Shown one piece after another: positions 1-11,152 of a stretch of 64,000 bases of DNA. Position numbers and translations under genes: made by a program. Source of the DNA: Agelaius tricolor. Taxonomy: Eukaryota; Chordata; Aves; Passeriformes; Icteridae. The stretch lies in NCBI GenBank assembly GCA_023055355.1, contig JALJCS010000002.1, positions 8,642,001 through 8,706,000 of the forward strand. The letters run 5' to 3'. The notes beneath the pieces are model-generated. The model searched no databases, was not told the DNA's origin, and saw nothing but the letters and a program-made list of their open reading frames with translations. Every line of letters begins with the position of its first letter. The first letter of the stretch is position 1.

Positions 1-2929
1 CTTATTCATTTGTAAAGAGTTGTTTGAGGACTCTTTCTGCCTTATAAAGATTGATCTTGTAAGGAAGTACTCACAAGAGTACCCACAAGAGTCCAGGGCT
101 GTAGTCTTTGCTGCTCCTACTTGATAAAACCACACTTTAAATTTTTTTTTTTTTAATTTTTAGACTCAAAACCATTAAGTAATTCCATACTCTATGTAGC
201 AAAACCAGGACCAGACAATTTCCTGGTAACCACACCCTTGAGCAGATCACAGGTCCCACTCTGTCACTCTCTACTGTGGTCCTTGTCCATGAGAGGATTT
301 CCCCCCCTGTGTTTGCCTCTCATGGGCACAGACTGTTTTGCTTGTTCCCAGGATGAGAAATTTCTGATGTATTTTGCATATATGTTGAACCACAAGCTTT
401 TGTACAGTTACACAAACTTGTGGTTTCCTATGAGTGTAAGGTTCTCTTCTCCCCAGTGGTTTTCCTAAATTTTATTGGTGATAACTATCAGCTTTCCGTG
501 GTTTGAAGAGAACAGGGGCTCCCATTATTTAAACTTTCTGCTGTGCTGCAAACACTTTAACAAACAACTTGCACAAAATTTTCTCCCTCAACTTGGTGGA
601 CCCCATTTTAGTGTGCAGGAGGGGACTTGACACCTCAGAATCCAGCCATGCCTAATTAGTGAAGGTGCGGACAGCGCACTGTACGAGATCTTCTTGCAAC
701 ACATGCTTTGTGTACATGTGATTACACATGATGATGTGTTTGTGTCACTGGAAATGTGCTGTCATCTGAGCTGAGGACCCTGGGTCAGTGTCCCAGGGGG
801 AATTCTCCTCAGGACCCCTGCCCCCCCAACTCTCACACATGGCTTATTTCAGTGCATTTCAAGTACAAACACGACTGCTCTTCTGAAGTACTTTTATGAG
901 CCTTGGGGGTAAGTCATCTCAGGCAGGGATGATTTAGCAGTGTGCCTTTGAGAAGGTGAACTCCATCAGAGGCAGGGAAATCACCCCAAACCTCTCACCA
1001 GGGTGGTGGCAGATCTTTTAATGCAGCTCCCAAGAACTTCTCACTCCTCTCCACCAGAGCCTCAGGCAGGATTAGGGGATGCACTTCAGGACTCTGCAGC
1101 CCACACAACACAAAGCACTTATAAAAGTAGCATAAAATGTGTTGTGTGCTAGAGCTAAATGCCTGTCACTGCCAATGGAAAGCATCAAAACCAGGATGCT
1201 TGAGCTGTATTGAGGAGAACGGGGCAGGTTCATGCTTAGTCTGAACAACAGGAAGGCAATGTGGGGACTGTGCCAAGAAACCACAAATATGTGCTCACCT
1301 CCTAACAGAAATGAGTATGGAATCATCTCCAAGGCCTATGGCTCCAATGGAGTGTTTGCTGGAGGCAGAAAATGGTGCAAGCAGGCCAGTGGAAGCTGGG
1401 AACAAAACCTCAAATAGAAATGAAAATGGGAAACCTATAGGTCTGTAATGAAACAGGTCAATTGGCTGGAGAGAGGGGAATTAACATAGGGCCCCACTGT
1501 TGTCAGAAACAGTGCTGAAATCACAGTTAAACTGTTATCTTTTCAGACTTGGCTTCTGTCTCAGTTCAGAAGCAGCTTCAGAAACAGCAAAATACATTGG
1601 GATAGCAAAAGTACCATGGCTCTTTCCCAGCTTTGTTTTCACTTGCCTTCTAGTTGCCTCTTTCATAATTGCTGAATTTGTGCTCCAATTTTGTCTTAAT
1701 TAATGGAATTAATGGTGTGTAAAATGTGAATTTCTGAGGATATGCAGCAAGGAAGTAACTTTTTCAGGAGCTGCTGTTATTGCAGGGTTATTTGTTTGGC
1801 CCAGGCCTGATAGCAATGCTGTTTGTGACTTTTAACCGGGCAAATAGGAACCCCAGTATTGAACTATGTGATGAAGATACCTTTCAGCAATCTCACTGTC
1901 TGGGAGGCAAGGAGCTTCAAGACTGGCCCCATGGTTTATGTTTCCAAAGGTGACTTTTACCTTTTGGTGCTCAGCTTTTGGATGCCAAATTCTCAGACCA
2001 GCTCTTTGTCAGTAACTGAGCAACCATGAGAGTCACTGAGTTTCTGCAAGGATGCCGAGAGTGCTGTCCCAGAACAAACACAGTCCATTTTATTAAAGTT
2101 GAACAGCCTCTAAATAAGAATATTTCATGGGATGTGAGCATTTAAGTCTATATAACTTCTCTAAGCTAATGTTGACAGCCAGCTTTCATTCCTCATGTGG
2201 TCTTCACAAGCAGCTGGCAACAAGCCCTAGGAGAGGGACAGCGAGTGGGACAGTCGAACTCAGGGTTTTTAGGGAGGACAAGGAACAGGAGATCATGGAG
2301 AAGCATGGCCAGCCCAGTGCATGGGTAAAAGAGCAGCAGTGGCATGGACACAGCTGGCAGCACGGGCTTTGCCCAGGCCAGTCCTGCATTGGGCAGTTTA
2401 TCAAACTGCATCACATTGCTTCCAGCACATCCTTGGGGAGAACTGGCTATTTGAATGGGAGCACATGTTAAAGAGGGATCCCAGCACCATGGAGCTTGGC
2501 GTGTTCTAGCTGCAGACCCATCCCAAAGCCACAGCTCCGATTTGTCCTGTCCCCTTTGCTGTCATATTCCAAATCCTACAATCTCAGTTCAGGCCTGGTG
2601 CTCCCCTTTTGGCAAGTGTTAGCCTGCAAAAAATCATCTTGTAATTGCCATGCTGACATCTTTGCTGTGGAGCTGGGCTCTGGAGGCTTGCAGCCCTCTT
2701 TCAGGAGGCCCCAGCTCAAGCTGGAGCTGTTAGTTATGCTCTGCACTGGAGCAGCACTCACACAAAACCAACATGGCAGCTGGTGCTGGGCTTTCATGGA
2801 CACATAACAGCCCAACTGCCAAAAAGACGAGGGGGGGAAGAAAAAATCTATTTAAGCAATTTTTCCCTCTCTATAGGAACTTAGCCTGTCAGCAGCATAA
2901 ACACTTGCAATCATGCACTTCCTAGGATG
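1..2929. other. Unique non-coding DNA, no gene seen
   Basis: I see no exon, RNA gene or recognisable mobile element in this stretch. All reading frames are broken into short pieces (about 115 codons at most) with no domain-like composition. The only small structures are a short T-run near 137-154 and a 9-bp direct repeat (cacaagagt) around 72-92. CpG is scarce, as in ordinary vertebrate intergenic or intronic DNA. Very old, diverged repeats could be present and would not be visible by eye. Confidence 0.6.
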
Positions 2930-3720
2930 CATGTGCTATCGAAAAGGGAGGTGTTAATTGCTGCGCTAATTACAACATGATTGCTTTGCACTTGTTTTGC
3001 ACTTGCAGGTGATTAAATTTTTAACGAAGCATATTACTTGGCACTGTTAGCATAGTTAACACATTTCTCTCTCTCTCTCCCTCTCTCTCTTCCTCTCCCC
3101 CTCCTTTTTTTATGCCTTGGGAGAAGTCCTGTGCTGCAGACCCTTGGCTGGCTGCGATGTGCTGTTGTGCTTGGAACGAGCCCCTGTTTGGGCTGTGGGT
3201 GGCGGAACCCCGGGATCCTGCTCGGGAAGAGCAGCAGCCTGTTATCATCAGGCTCAGCGTGGCGGCGCCGGCCAGATGCGAATGCAGAACCCACCAAGGT
3301 ATTAGCTAAAAATCAGGCGAGGCTGTCGATGCCAATCTCACAGATTTCATTTAAAAACTATGCCAGCTCTAGCCAGCCAGGCGGCAGCGGCGGAGGGTGT
3401 GCGGGAAGGTGGAGAAACGACAGCAAGTTCCCCGTGATTTATTTCTGCTTTGCTGAGCGGGTTCCCAGCTGAACGAGAGCAGGGGAAACTTGCATCTGTT
3501 CGACGGGCAGGCTGGTATCTCTCCAATAAGGCGGCAATTACACGGCCCAGTGAGGCTGCGTGACCAAAGGAAAGCTGGGTGAGCCAGCCCCTCGGATTTA
3601 TTGATGGGCGTAGATGGCTTTACCTTTCTGGCTGCTGGTTTTGCAAGTTCCCCTGCAAACTTGTTGATTCCAATGGGTTTGAACGAGTCGATCCCAAAAG
3701 AATGACAAATCATCTTTTAG
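2930..3720. promoter_or_regulatory. Candidate regulatory block: AT-motif segment followed by CpG-rich core
   Basis: The left part (about 2950-3060) carries closely spaced homeodomain-type cores (TTAATTG, CTAATTAC, GATTAAAT) and repeated TTGCACTTG words. After a CT-rich tract, the part from about 3121 to 3600 holds roughly 26 CpG dinucleotides by eye, far more than its surroundings, including ggcggcgccggcc at about 3260-3272. This pairing is typical of developmental enhancers or of a CpG-island promoter for a non-coding transcript. There is no convincing reading frame through it, and frames of up to about 128 codons on both strands look like GC-driven accidents. Function is inferred from composition and motifs only; it could also be a GC-rich patch without function. 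Confidence 0.4.
3064..3111. repeat. CT-rich polypyrimidine tract
   Basis: This is a run of about 48 bases made almost only of C and T, mostly CT dinucleotides, ending in a T7 run. It separates the AT-motif part from the CpG-rich part of the surrounding block. Such tracts are length-variable and can adopt non-B structures. It is not preceded by a branch-site and exon structure that would make it a credible splice acceptor. Confidence 0.85.
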
Positions 3721-4079
3721 TGGATGTTGTCCAGCCTGGTGTATTGCTTTTGAATTGCTCAGCTCTGGGGGCTTTTGCCTTTGGAGACTGTCTGGTCTAT
3801 TTTTTATGGCAGCATAAACTTTCTGAGGCTCTTGGGGTCAGGCTGCATGAATGGACTGGATCGTTGCTAGTATTATACATAAAAAGGGGGTGTGATCTAG
3901 TCCTGAAGAGTGGTCCCCACAAGGGGCCAAAAGGCACCTCCTGCTTCTCTTCAAGGATGATATAGATAAAAGGAGAGAAACTGGGTGGACAGTGAGAAAT
4001 ATTGGAAAGGCTAGAAAAGACAGTCTCAGCCAACTTTTTAAATTGAATGACTGAGAGCCACTCCATGAGGAAGCAGAAG
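3721..4079. other. Non-coding DNA between CpG-rich block and ancient CR1
   Basis: No gene is visible. The right part, from about 3950, is A-rich and may belong to the diverged CR1 copy that becomes recognisable after about 4080, but similarity to any CR1 consensus I remember is too weak here to set the boundary. Confidence 0.4.
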
Positions 4080-4475
4080 AGGAAAAAAGAATATTCGAAA
4101 CTGATAAGGAAATATTTTTAGATAACATTTAATTAACCCTGGGAACTTACAAAACACCACTGAGTCCAAAAGATTAACAGGATTCAAAACAGATTAGGTA
4201 GGCATTTTATGGATGAGAAGAATTGCATGAGGCAAGATCTAAAAATCTATAAGGGATGCAAACTCTCATGCTTCATGGCGTTGGGAAACAGCTAACTGGT
4301 GAGGAGTAGGAAAGCGCTTCTCTCGTGGGCAGATCATCCCATGATGGTTCATAGGGAGTTTCTTGCACTGTCCTGTGAGGCAGCTGGTCTGGGGTGCTGG
4401 CAGGGATGGGCATTGAGAGTGGTAGAACAATGGCCTGATCCAGCACCCAGCCATTCCTTTGTGCTCTGCATCCAG
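4080..4475 (+). mobile_element. Ancient CR1-type LINE 3' fragment, sense on plus strand
   Basis: The stretch follows the order of landmarks in old amniote CR1 3' ends: a taattaaccctgggaactt segment, then a ggattcaaaacagattagg segment, then gggatgcaaactctcatgc, and finally ggcctgatccagcac at the end, the equivalent of the 'ggtctgacccagtatggc' tail. Each piece is diverged by many substitutions, indicating an insertion much older than the other CR1 copies in the window. The reverse transcriptase region is absent, as expected for 5'-truncated LINE copies. Boundaries are approximate. The identification comes from memory of consensus sequences, not from a search. Confidence 0.55.
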
Positions 4476-5565
4476 GCTAGGCCAGGGATGCCTTTTAAAA
4501 CAGAAAGGGGGAAACCAAAGAGCTTGCAAGGAGTCTACTTGAATACTCCTGACATAAACCCTTTCCTCTTGCGCATGCACACCCCCAGTGAATTAATAGG
4601 AACAAAGGAAAAAAGTTGTTGCTGGGATTGTTTACATAATATAAATTAAAAAGTGCCTGGGAACATCTTCAGCATGAAGTGGCTGAATTTATTTGGACTA
4701 AATATTTGTGAACCATTTTTTAGCTGCATTTGCTGAATTTTAGTGTGTCCAGGCACACAAAAGCATACCTTGATGAGGAGTGAAATCCTGGATGATTTGG
4801 GACAGCAGGTCTGCTCCCCACAGAGCTGGGAAATAAGACTGAAGTTTGGTACCCACATAAGGCAGATAGCTCTGTGCCCTGTAGATGATTTGTTTTTAGC
4901 ATTAAATGTTGTAATAAAGTGTATAAATTGTATAAATTGCTGTGAGGGGATACCCTCACCACACTGTCATGACAGGGCAAGTTCAGTCTAGAAGTTCATG
5001 GAGACTGACCCTCACATACTAAATATAGATAATGTAAATAGATTTGCCCACTGGCATCAAGGGGCCAAACTTAAGTACCTAGGCTTCACACTTTTTGCAC
5101 CATGTAATTGTTCACATGTCACTATTCACATAATTGGAGGACTAAGAGGCCAAGGGGGAGTGAAAATGACAATGGGAATATGTTTTTCTGCAGACCTGGA
5201 GAGCTTGCATTAACAATTTAGAATGCTGGCAAGGCTCTCTTTAATGTTTCATGCATTCTTTTGTCCCACAAATCACAGGCCTTCACCTTTCCCATCACGT
5301 TGGCCATGTGGCCCTGCAGCAGGTCTGTCACACAGGAGTGAAGGCAAAGGATGGGAGAGGACCCTGTGTGCCTGGAGGCCTGTCCCTGCAGAGCCAAAAT
5401 GTGTGTGTATGACTCTGTGTGTGCCCCCTCCATGGCAGGGCCTGAAGAGGTGAGGAGGAAGTGGGTGGCATCTGTAAAGTCCTGGGGACTCCAGCAAAAC
5501 ATCTTCAATTGCAGGACCAGTTTTTACTTGGCTCTTCTCTACCAGCCTGAAAAGATGTGAATTGA

Positions 5566-5617
5566 TATCACTTTTAACTGGCAGGTTTCATTATCTGCAA
5601 TTTCATTAAAAGTGATA
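5566..5617. repeat. 12-bp perfect inverted repeat with 28-bp spacer
   Basis: The arm tatcacttttaa at 5566-5577 is matched exactly by its reverse complement ttaaaagtgata at 5606-5617. A second, overlapping pair, gcaggt at 5581-5586 and acctgc at 5617-5622, gives further symmetry. The arms contain TTTTAA and CACTT words that resemble homeodomain and T-box or NKX type half-sites, so a paired binding element is one possibility and a decayed palindromic repeat another. No transcript-like features were seen. Confidence 0.75.
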
Positions 5618-5697
5618 CCTGCAGAATGACAGCTGTTTTTTTTATTTTTTGCTTTAATGGGTTCAATTCTATCTGCAGCAAACCTTGCCATTCCCCA

Positions 5698-5712
5698 CCC
5701 CCCCCCCCCCCC
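5698..5712. repeat. C15 homopolymer
   Basis: Fifteen consecutive C residues, followed by GCC. It is a mutable homopolymer and a likely place for sequencing or assembly length errors. Confidence 0.95.
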
Positions 5713-8700
5713 GCCACTTCCAAACTTCATATTCTAGTCCATTACTCACTGTCTGTCTGGCCCCTATCGTATTTGACTGCAGATGTCATAACAGAAAAGA
5801 GATGAACAGGCAGCTCTTACTTCCCGATAAATTAATGTGCTGCAGTCTAATCCATATCTCACATGACAAAGTTAACAACAGTTTGCAATCCTGTCACATA
5901 ATCTAAAAAATTCAGATGGATATTTTTGCCCCTTGTGTGGGAGGAAAAACTTGTTTTGGGGACGAACAGTTACTAATACATTTAAGCTCCAGTAGAATGT
6001 CATGGAAATGGCACAATTAATTCATCTGCCACCCCAATCCAGTGGTGAAGCACTTTTATTGGGAGCAACCTGTTTGGCAGGCTGCTGGCTGTGGTGTACT
6101 TCCCAAGGCTGCTGCAGCCTGTCCTCCCTCCTTCGTCTGCTTGCTCCAGCTGGGCTCGGGCCTCGCTCAGCTGCCAGGCTTTGGGGGCGAGTTTCTGCCA
6201 CAGTCTTTGGGGTCAGTCACCTGTGCTTCTCCCACAGTCCCCAGCATGTGGTCACTGGGACGTGGAAATGGGAACTCAGCAAAGCCTGGCTGTAAATCTG
6301 CTGTGCTGCTCCAGAAACTGCGGCGTGTCAGCCATGGCAGCACACATCCTTGTGCAGGAGCAAGCTGATGTGCCCACCCCAGTGACAGATATCTGTGGGT
6401 CTGCCACTGTGCTGTAGGCAGGGAGGGATGCTCTTCCCAGCCTCTGCCTCCTGTACGGTTTCACTGGGGAAAATGGCGTGTAGAGCCTCTCTGTTCACAC
6501 AGAGCATCTCAGGTATGTGGGGTGAGCATCCAAGGGATGGATCCTGAGCTGAGGAAAACTGGATTAGCTCCTTAAAAATTCAGGGAGTTGAGCTGATTTA
6601 CACCAGCTGGCAATGAGGCCCTTCTGGCATAAGTGCCTGTGGGAACTGTGCAAAAAGGGTTTATTTGGGCATGCTCTCCAGAAGTGGGAAACTACCCTGA
6701 TTTCCTGGTCTAGAATTCCTATAAGAAGAATGTTTCCTGTAAGGCTTTCCCTGTATCTTTCTGCCACCATACCAAATGTAACAGATAAAGGCTTTTATCC
6801 TAATATTTTTCAGCGATTTTAATGGCAATCCAAATTGGCAGAGGAATGAGGGAAAAGAAAAATGCAATAATGGAAACTTTTAAAGCTTTCTCTACTGCAA
6901 AGTCATCAGCTGAGTTATAATGCATGAAAAGGGTGTGAAGGAATGAGAAATATCCAGATCAAAGCTATGTTGCATATCCTTGATTTCAGTACTTCATTTT
7001 GCTCTTCTTGCCAGTTCTACAGGTTGGTTTTTCTTTTTGTTTTTCTGATGGTAGGCACAGCTGACATGATGCTTAGATCTAAAGTTTGCATTGCTGATGT
7101 TACACTGCAGCTCCCTTTTACTTCAGCCTGCAACCCCACTTCAAATTCTGTGCTGAGCACAATTTGAAGGGGCAAATATAAGGTGGGCAAAGAGAGATGG
7201 GAGGTGGTTGGTGTTGGGATGTTAGCTGCAGTTACTGTGCTTTGATTGGAAAAAAACAGATGAAAATGAGATGTCAGCTTGTTGCAGAATTCATTTGGGA
7301 AGATGGAGGAATACCACAGTGGGTAACAGCTTTTTCAGAGTGCTGTCTCCTGCATGGAGCAGGCACAATGTCCTACAGCCCTCACAGCTGGGCAGCCTGG
7401 GCCCAGCTTGGGGTTGTTCCTTTGCTTCAGAGTCACCTTTGAGAAAGGAAAAGCCATGTTCAGGATCTACCTCCCTCTCCCATTTTGTCAGATCTGGTAT
7501 CAGTGCTACCCTCATGCTTCCTCAACAGAGGCTGAGCAAGTATAGATGCAGAAAATATCTTACCACTATGGGACACACACCTATATCTAATACAAGGAAA
7601 ACCACAGGTGCTGACTTTAGGAACATTTCCATTTCCCACTTTAGGAGACACAGACAGAGGAAAGCCGTTGTTCAGGAGTTTAATGGTCCCTGGACAAGGA
7701 TCCTGTAAGCAGCCCCTCTTCCTCTTGGATGCTTCTGATGCCAAATAGGGGAAGGCAAAGCTTGTTCCTGAGGCTGACCTATTTCTGTGGAGCAGCTGCG
7801 AGCCAGGGTAATAATCCACTTATCTGGTGAGAAACCCACAACAGCACCTCACAGACAGGCATTGTCTTGCAGAGCTCTTGTTCTGCAGCCTGTGGCTGGG
7901 TGGGTGCTGACAGCCTCCCCCAGAGCCCCCCCTCAGCTGCCCACAGTGCCCCAGAAGAAGAAGGTTGCTCCAAAAGATGGAGTGGTGTGGATATTTGCTT
8001 GAAATTATACCTGGTGGTGATGTTTGCAGAAAGCCTTACAGAATACCCAGAACTGTCAAATGAGTCAAAAGTAGAACATACCAGAATGCTATGAGGAAAA
8101 CTTTTTATTAAACTGTGGTTTAATCAGAATGGCAATGCCTTCACCAAGGAGTCATCTGAGAGAGCATTTTCCCATGCCTTGTGGTTTCAAGTTGGTAATG
8201 GCTATGGGGTGGGCAGCTTCCCCACAGTTACATCTTGCAGCCTTGCTGGTGTGGAGAATGGTGGAGCACAGACCAGCCCCAGTGTCCAAATGCTGCTGAT
8301 CAGCTTCAGCAATGCCACCAGGTGTGGTTTCATGCCAGAAGCGAGATGCTGAAAGGTGACATCTCCGCAGCTCCCTAAAAGGCCACGCAAATCCCTGGTC
8401 AGCGGCCACCACATTGTATTGCAGCCTTGGCTGGTTTCCTCACAAGCCTCACATCTGGGATGCTCCTGAGGTCAGAGCAAGCAATAGTTCTGCCTACTTC
8501 AGGGCCAGGGTGGGGAGGTGGAGACCCACGGTTTATGTTCTGGGAGAGGGTGCAGTGAGTGAGCCAGTCCCTAGTGACCAGGGTGTGGTGTGCCAGTGAG
8601 GGACCTGCTCAAGCCTGCCACGGTCTTACTGCTACCACCACATAGCTCATGTTGGTTCCCACTTACTAGAAAATCTTTCCCAGATCAGGAATGAGGTAAC

Positions 8701-9427
8701 TCTCACTCACCCAGTTAGCTGTGTCTCCCAAGAGCCTTCCAGGCAAAGAGCAAGGTTCTCCCCTGAGCAGCTCTGTGCTATTTGAATACTTTTGCTGAGC
8801 TTTCTCTGGCTAAAAATTGCCTTACCCCAGGGGACTCCTGTGCCTGAGGGACTACAGAATGTTCTGCTGGGTATGCCAGGTGAGTGCTGGCAGAAGGTTA
8901 AAACTAACTCCTCCTTTGGGTTTGGTGATCTATGCAGAAAAATGTGGGTGTATCTGAAGAGAGTGTGGAGCTCATTATATGGTATATTTGAAGACTCATA
9001 TTGTGATTTATTCAGGACACATCTATTTCTTCCTCATCTTTTGTAAAAAATAATCTCAAAATTGATACAGAGTAAGGGGATGACACCGGTTCTGGCCATA
9101 AACTTTTTACTAAGTACTTTGGGTGAGGACATTTCCAAACTGCCTGGGAATCATCTCACATAGACCAGCTGATCTTCAGCTCCATCCCCCTTGCCCAGAA
9201 AATTCTTTCCAGCATTGTGGGATACCAGGACCTAATAGCTAGGTAAAAGCATTCTGTTGCCTTTTTCCTTTCTGTATTTGAGCATTTTTCCCTTAGGGAG
9301 AGAAGTGGAGTAGGGAACCACAAGGGCAACCTAGGCCATTAGGGCATTAGTGTTCTGTGGTATCTTCATTTCCTGTATTTATGCATAATACAGGTTTCAT
9401 ATTGGTGGTGGTGTGGGATTTTCTCTA

Positions 9428-9498
9428 TGATGATAATGCTAATAATAATGGTGATGGTGGTAATATTACTATTATTATCATTATTATTATTATTATTA
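9428..9498. repeat. Imperfect ATG/ATT trinucleotide microsatellite
   Basis: The segment changes from ATG/GTG-type triplets with interspersed AAT units on the left to a purer ATT run at 9477-9498. This gradient suggests a microsatellite that has grown at its right end. It opens reading frames rich in Asn on the plus strand and in Ile on the minus strand, which are artefacts of the repeat. Confidence 0.85.
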
Positions 9499-9889
9499 AA
9501 AATATCAACAGTATGTTTAAATATACTCTGTTTCTCCTGCATCCCTGCTTGTGTCTGGTAAATCTCATATTTAGAACAGATCCAGTTGTTAGCACTGAAG
9601 AAACAAAAAACAAATGAGAGCTGACTGCTTCAGACAGCTGATGGATTAGCAATAGCTAAAGTTAAAAAGCTACAAGTCTTCAGAGGGATGGGAAGATATT
9701 GCACATAGGATCCAAAACTGTTGAATGTGAGCAAATTAAATAATACAATCATCCATTGTGAGGATTTCATAAAGATGTTGCAAAAGAAGGGTTTCTTTGG
9801 TGTTCATCTTTTCCATAGAAATCCTTTATGAATAAAAAAATCTATGAAACAAATAGTTCCATGGGCATTGGAAGTAATGAAGCCTGGTT

Positions 9890-10125
9890 TCACAGAATGG
9901 GTGAAGCTGGAAGGGACTGCAGTGGATCATCTGGTCCAACCTTCCTGCAGGGGGATCCTGGAGCGCGTTGCACAGGATTGCATCCAGAGGGTTCTCAAAT
10001 ATTTCCAGTGAGGGAGACTCCAGAATCTCTCTGAGGAAAATCTGCTCCAGCACTCAGTCAGCTGCACAGTAAAGTTCTCCTCAAATGGCTTCCCACAGCT
10101 CCTTTCTGTGTGGATCTTCTGCTGG
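9890..10125 (-). mobile_element. CR1 LINE 3' fragment, minus strand
   Basis: Reads as the reverse complement of an avian CR1 3' end. It starts with tcacagaatgggtgaagc and ggaagggactgcag, continues with tcatctggtccaaccttcc and a block matching 'gcacaggattgcatccagagggttct', then ccagtgagggagactccaga, and then cagcactcagtcagctgcacagtaaag. CR1 copies are normally 5'-truncated and end in a short tail rather than poly-A, and this copy fits. It is only moderately diverged. The distal end, toward the element's 5' side, fades after about 10125; similarity may reach 10200. Confidence 0.85.
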
Positions 10126-10849
10126 CTGAGACAGAGATCATCAGCTTTTCCTTTCATTGGCACTAATAAGTTCTTGCACCTTTTTGTCCACTTCTTTTCA
10201 TAAAACTTATAGGGACACTTACCCTACCTCTTGGCTCAGCTGAACCAATGCAAACTGCTTCAAAAGTGACTCTGCAATATGAGGGGACAGATATGCCTAT
10301 CCATGTGTCCCCAGGAAATCAGAGCCATGGACTAATCACTGTTGGGGGTGTCCTCACCAGACTTTATTGCTGCTGCACTGCGCAGTGCCATCCCAGAGCA
10401 AACGAGGTGTCCAGTGGTGAGGAAAGCTTACAACATGCCCCTGTCCTGCTGTAGCATGTTAAGTGAACTTCTCTTTGTACATTGATGACATTCATACTGT
10501 CACTATTTCTGAGAAAGCTAGAAGAGTCCTTGGAGTGGAGGCTAGCCTGGAGATAGGTGTCCCTTTAGGTCCCCTTTTCAGGAACATCAGGTGGTATTTT
10601 CACCCCTTCATCTCCCACTGACCAAGAGCCATGGTGCAGATATAACCCAGGGGAGTTCAGCCTGGCTGCCCTTTTGTCTGCAGAAGCCTGTGCAGAAGAA
10701 CCTTTTTATAACAAATTCAAATCATGCTCCAGCAGAGGAGAAAGTAGTTTTCCTGTCTTTTTTGAACCCTATATAAGTAGCATGCCTTGTATTGGCTTCA
10801 GAGGACAAATCAGAGAAATGTTTTCACAATATTCCAGTGGCTACAAAGA
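10126..10849. other. Non-coding DNA between two CR1 copies
   Basis: No gene or recognisable repeat is visible. The first part may still be a degraded continuation of the CR1 fragment on its left. Confidence 0.45.
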
Positions 10850-11152
10850 TCAAAACTCCCTTTTTACAAGGAGTCACTTGGAAAGATGAAAGGTCATGGG
10901 TATAAATTATTCCTGGGGAGTTTCAACTAGACACAAGAGGAAAATTTTTTACAATCAGGACAATCAGCCCTTGGAATAATCTACCAGAGAAGTGGTGGAT
11001 ACCCCAACATTGGTCACTTCTAAGACTCAGCTGAAGAGAGTGTTCAGCTGTCTTGTGTAGACTGCTTTAGCCGAGAAAGATTGGAGCAGATCATCCTTGA
11101 GGTCCCTTCCAACTGTGATTGAGGTCCCTTCCCTGTGATTCCATGAAATTCA
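10850..11152 (+). mobile_element. CR1 LINE 3' fragment, plus strand
   Basis: Landmarks in order: ggtcatgggtataaattattcctgggg, caactagacacaagaggaaaattttttac, aatcagcccttggaataatctaccagagaagtggtgg, gagcagatcatccttgaggtcccttcc (each shown here only as labels of positions 10893-11110). It ends in two copies of the terminal 'gaggtcccttcc...gtgatt' module. The orientation is opposite to the CR1 copy about 0.7 kb upstream. The order matches a CR1 subfamily I remember from songbirds. The reverse transcriptase coding part is missing because of 5' truncation. Confidence 0.85.
11099..11140 (+). repeat. Duplicated CR1 3' terminal module
   Basis: Two near-identical units, 11099-11120 (22 bp) and 11121-11140 (20 bp), each run gaggtcccttcc then ctgtgatt, differing by an AA present only in the first. 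CR1 elements normally carry short tandem repeats (about 8 bp) at the 3' tip. Here the duplicated unit is longer and includes the conserved pre-tail sequence. Confidence 0.8.

Larger units (their letters stand above)
4476..9427. other. Unique non-coding DNA, no gene seen
   Basis: About 5 kb with no supportable exon, RNA gene or recognisable transposon. Reading frames reach at most 145 codons, several overlap on both strands, and none shows a domain or signal. It contains a short direct repeat (tgtataaat twice, around 4919-4939), the inverted repeat and C-run listed separately near 5.6-5.7 kb, and otherwise ordinary CpG-poor sequence. Confidence 0.55.
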
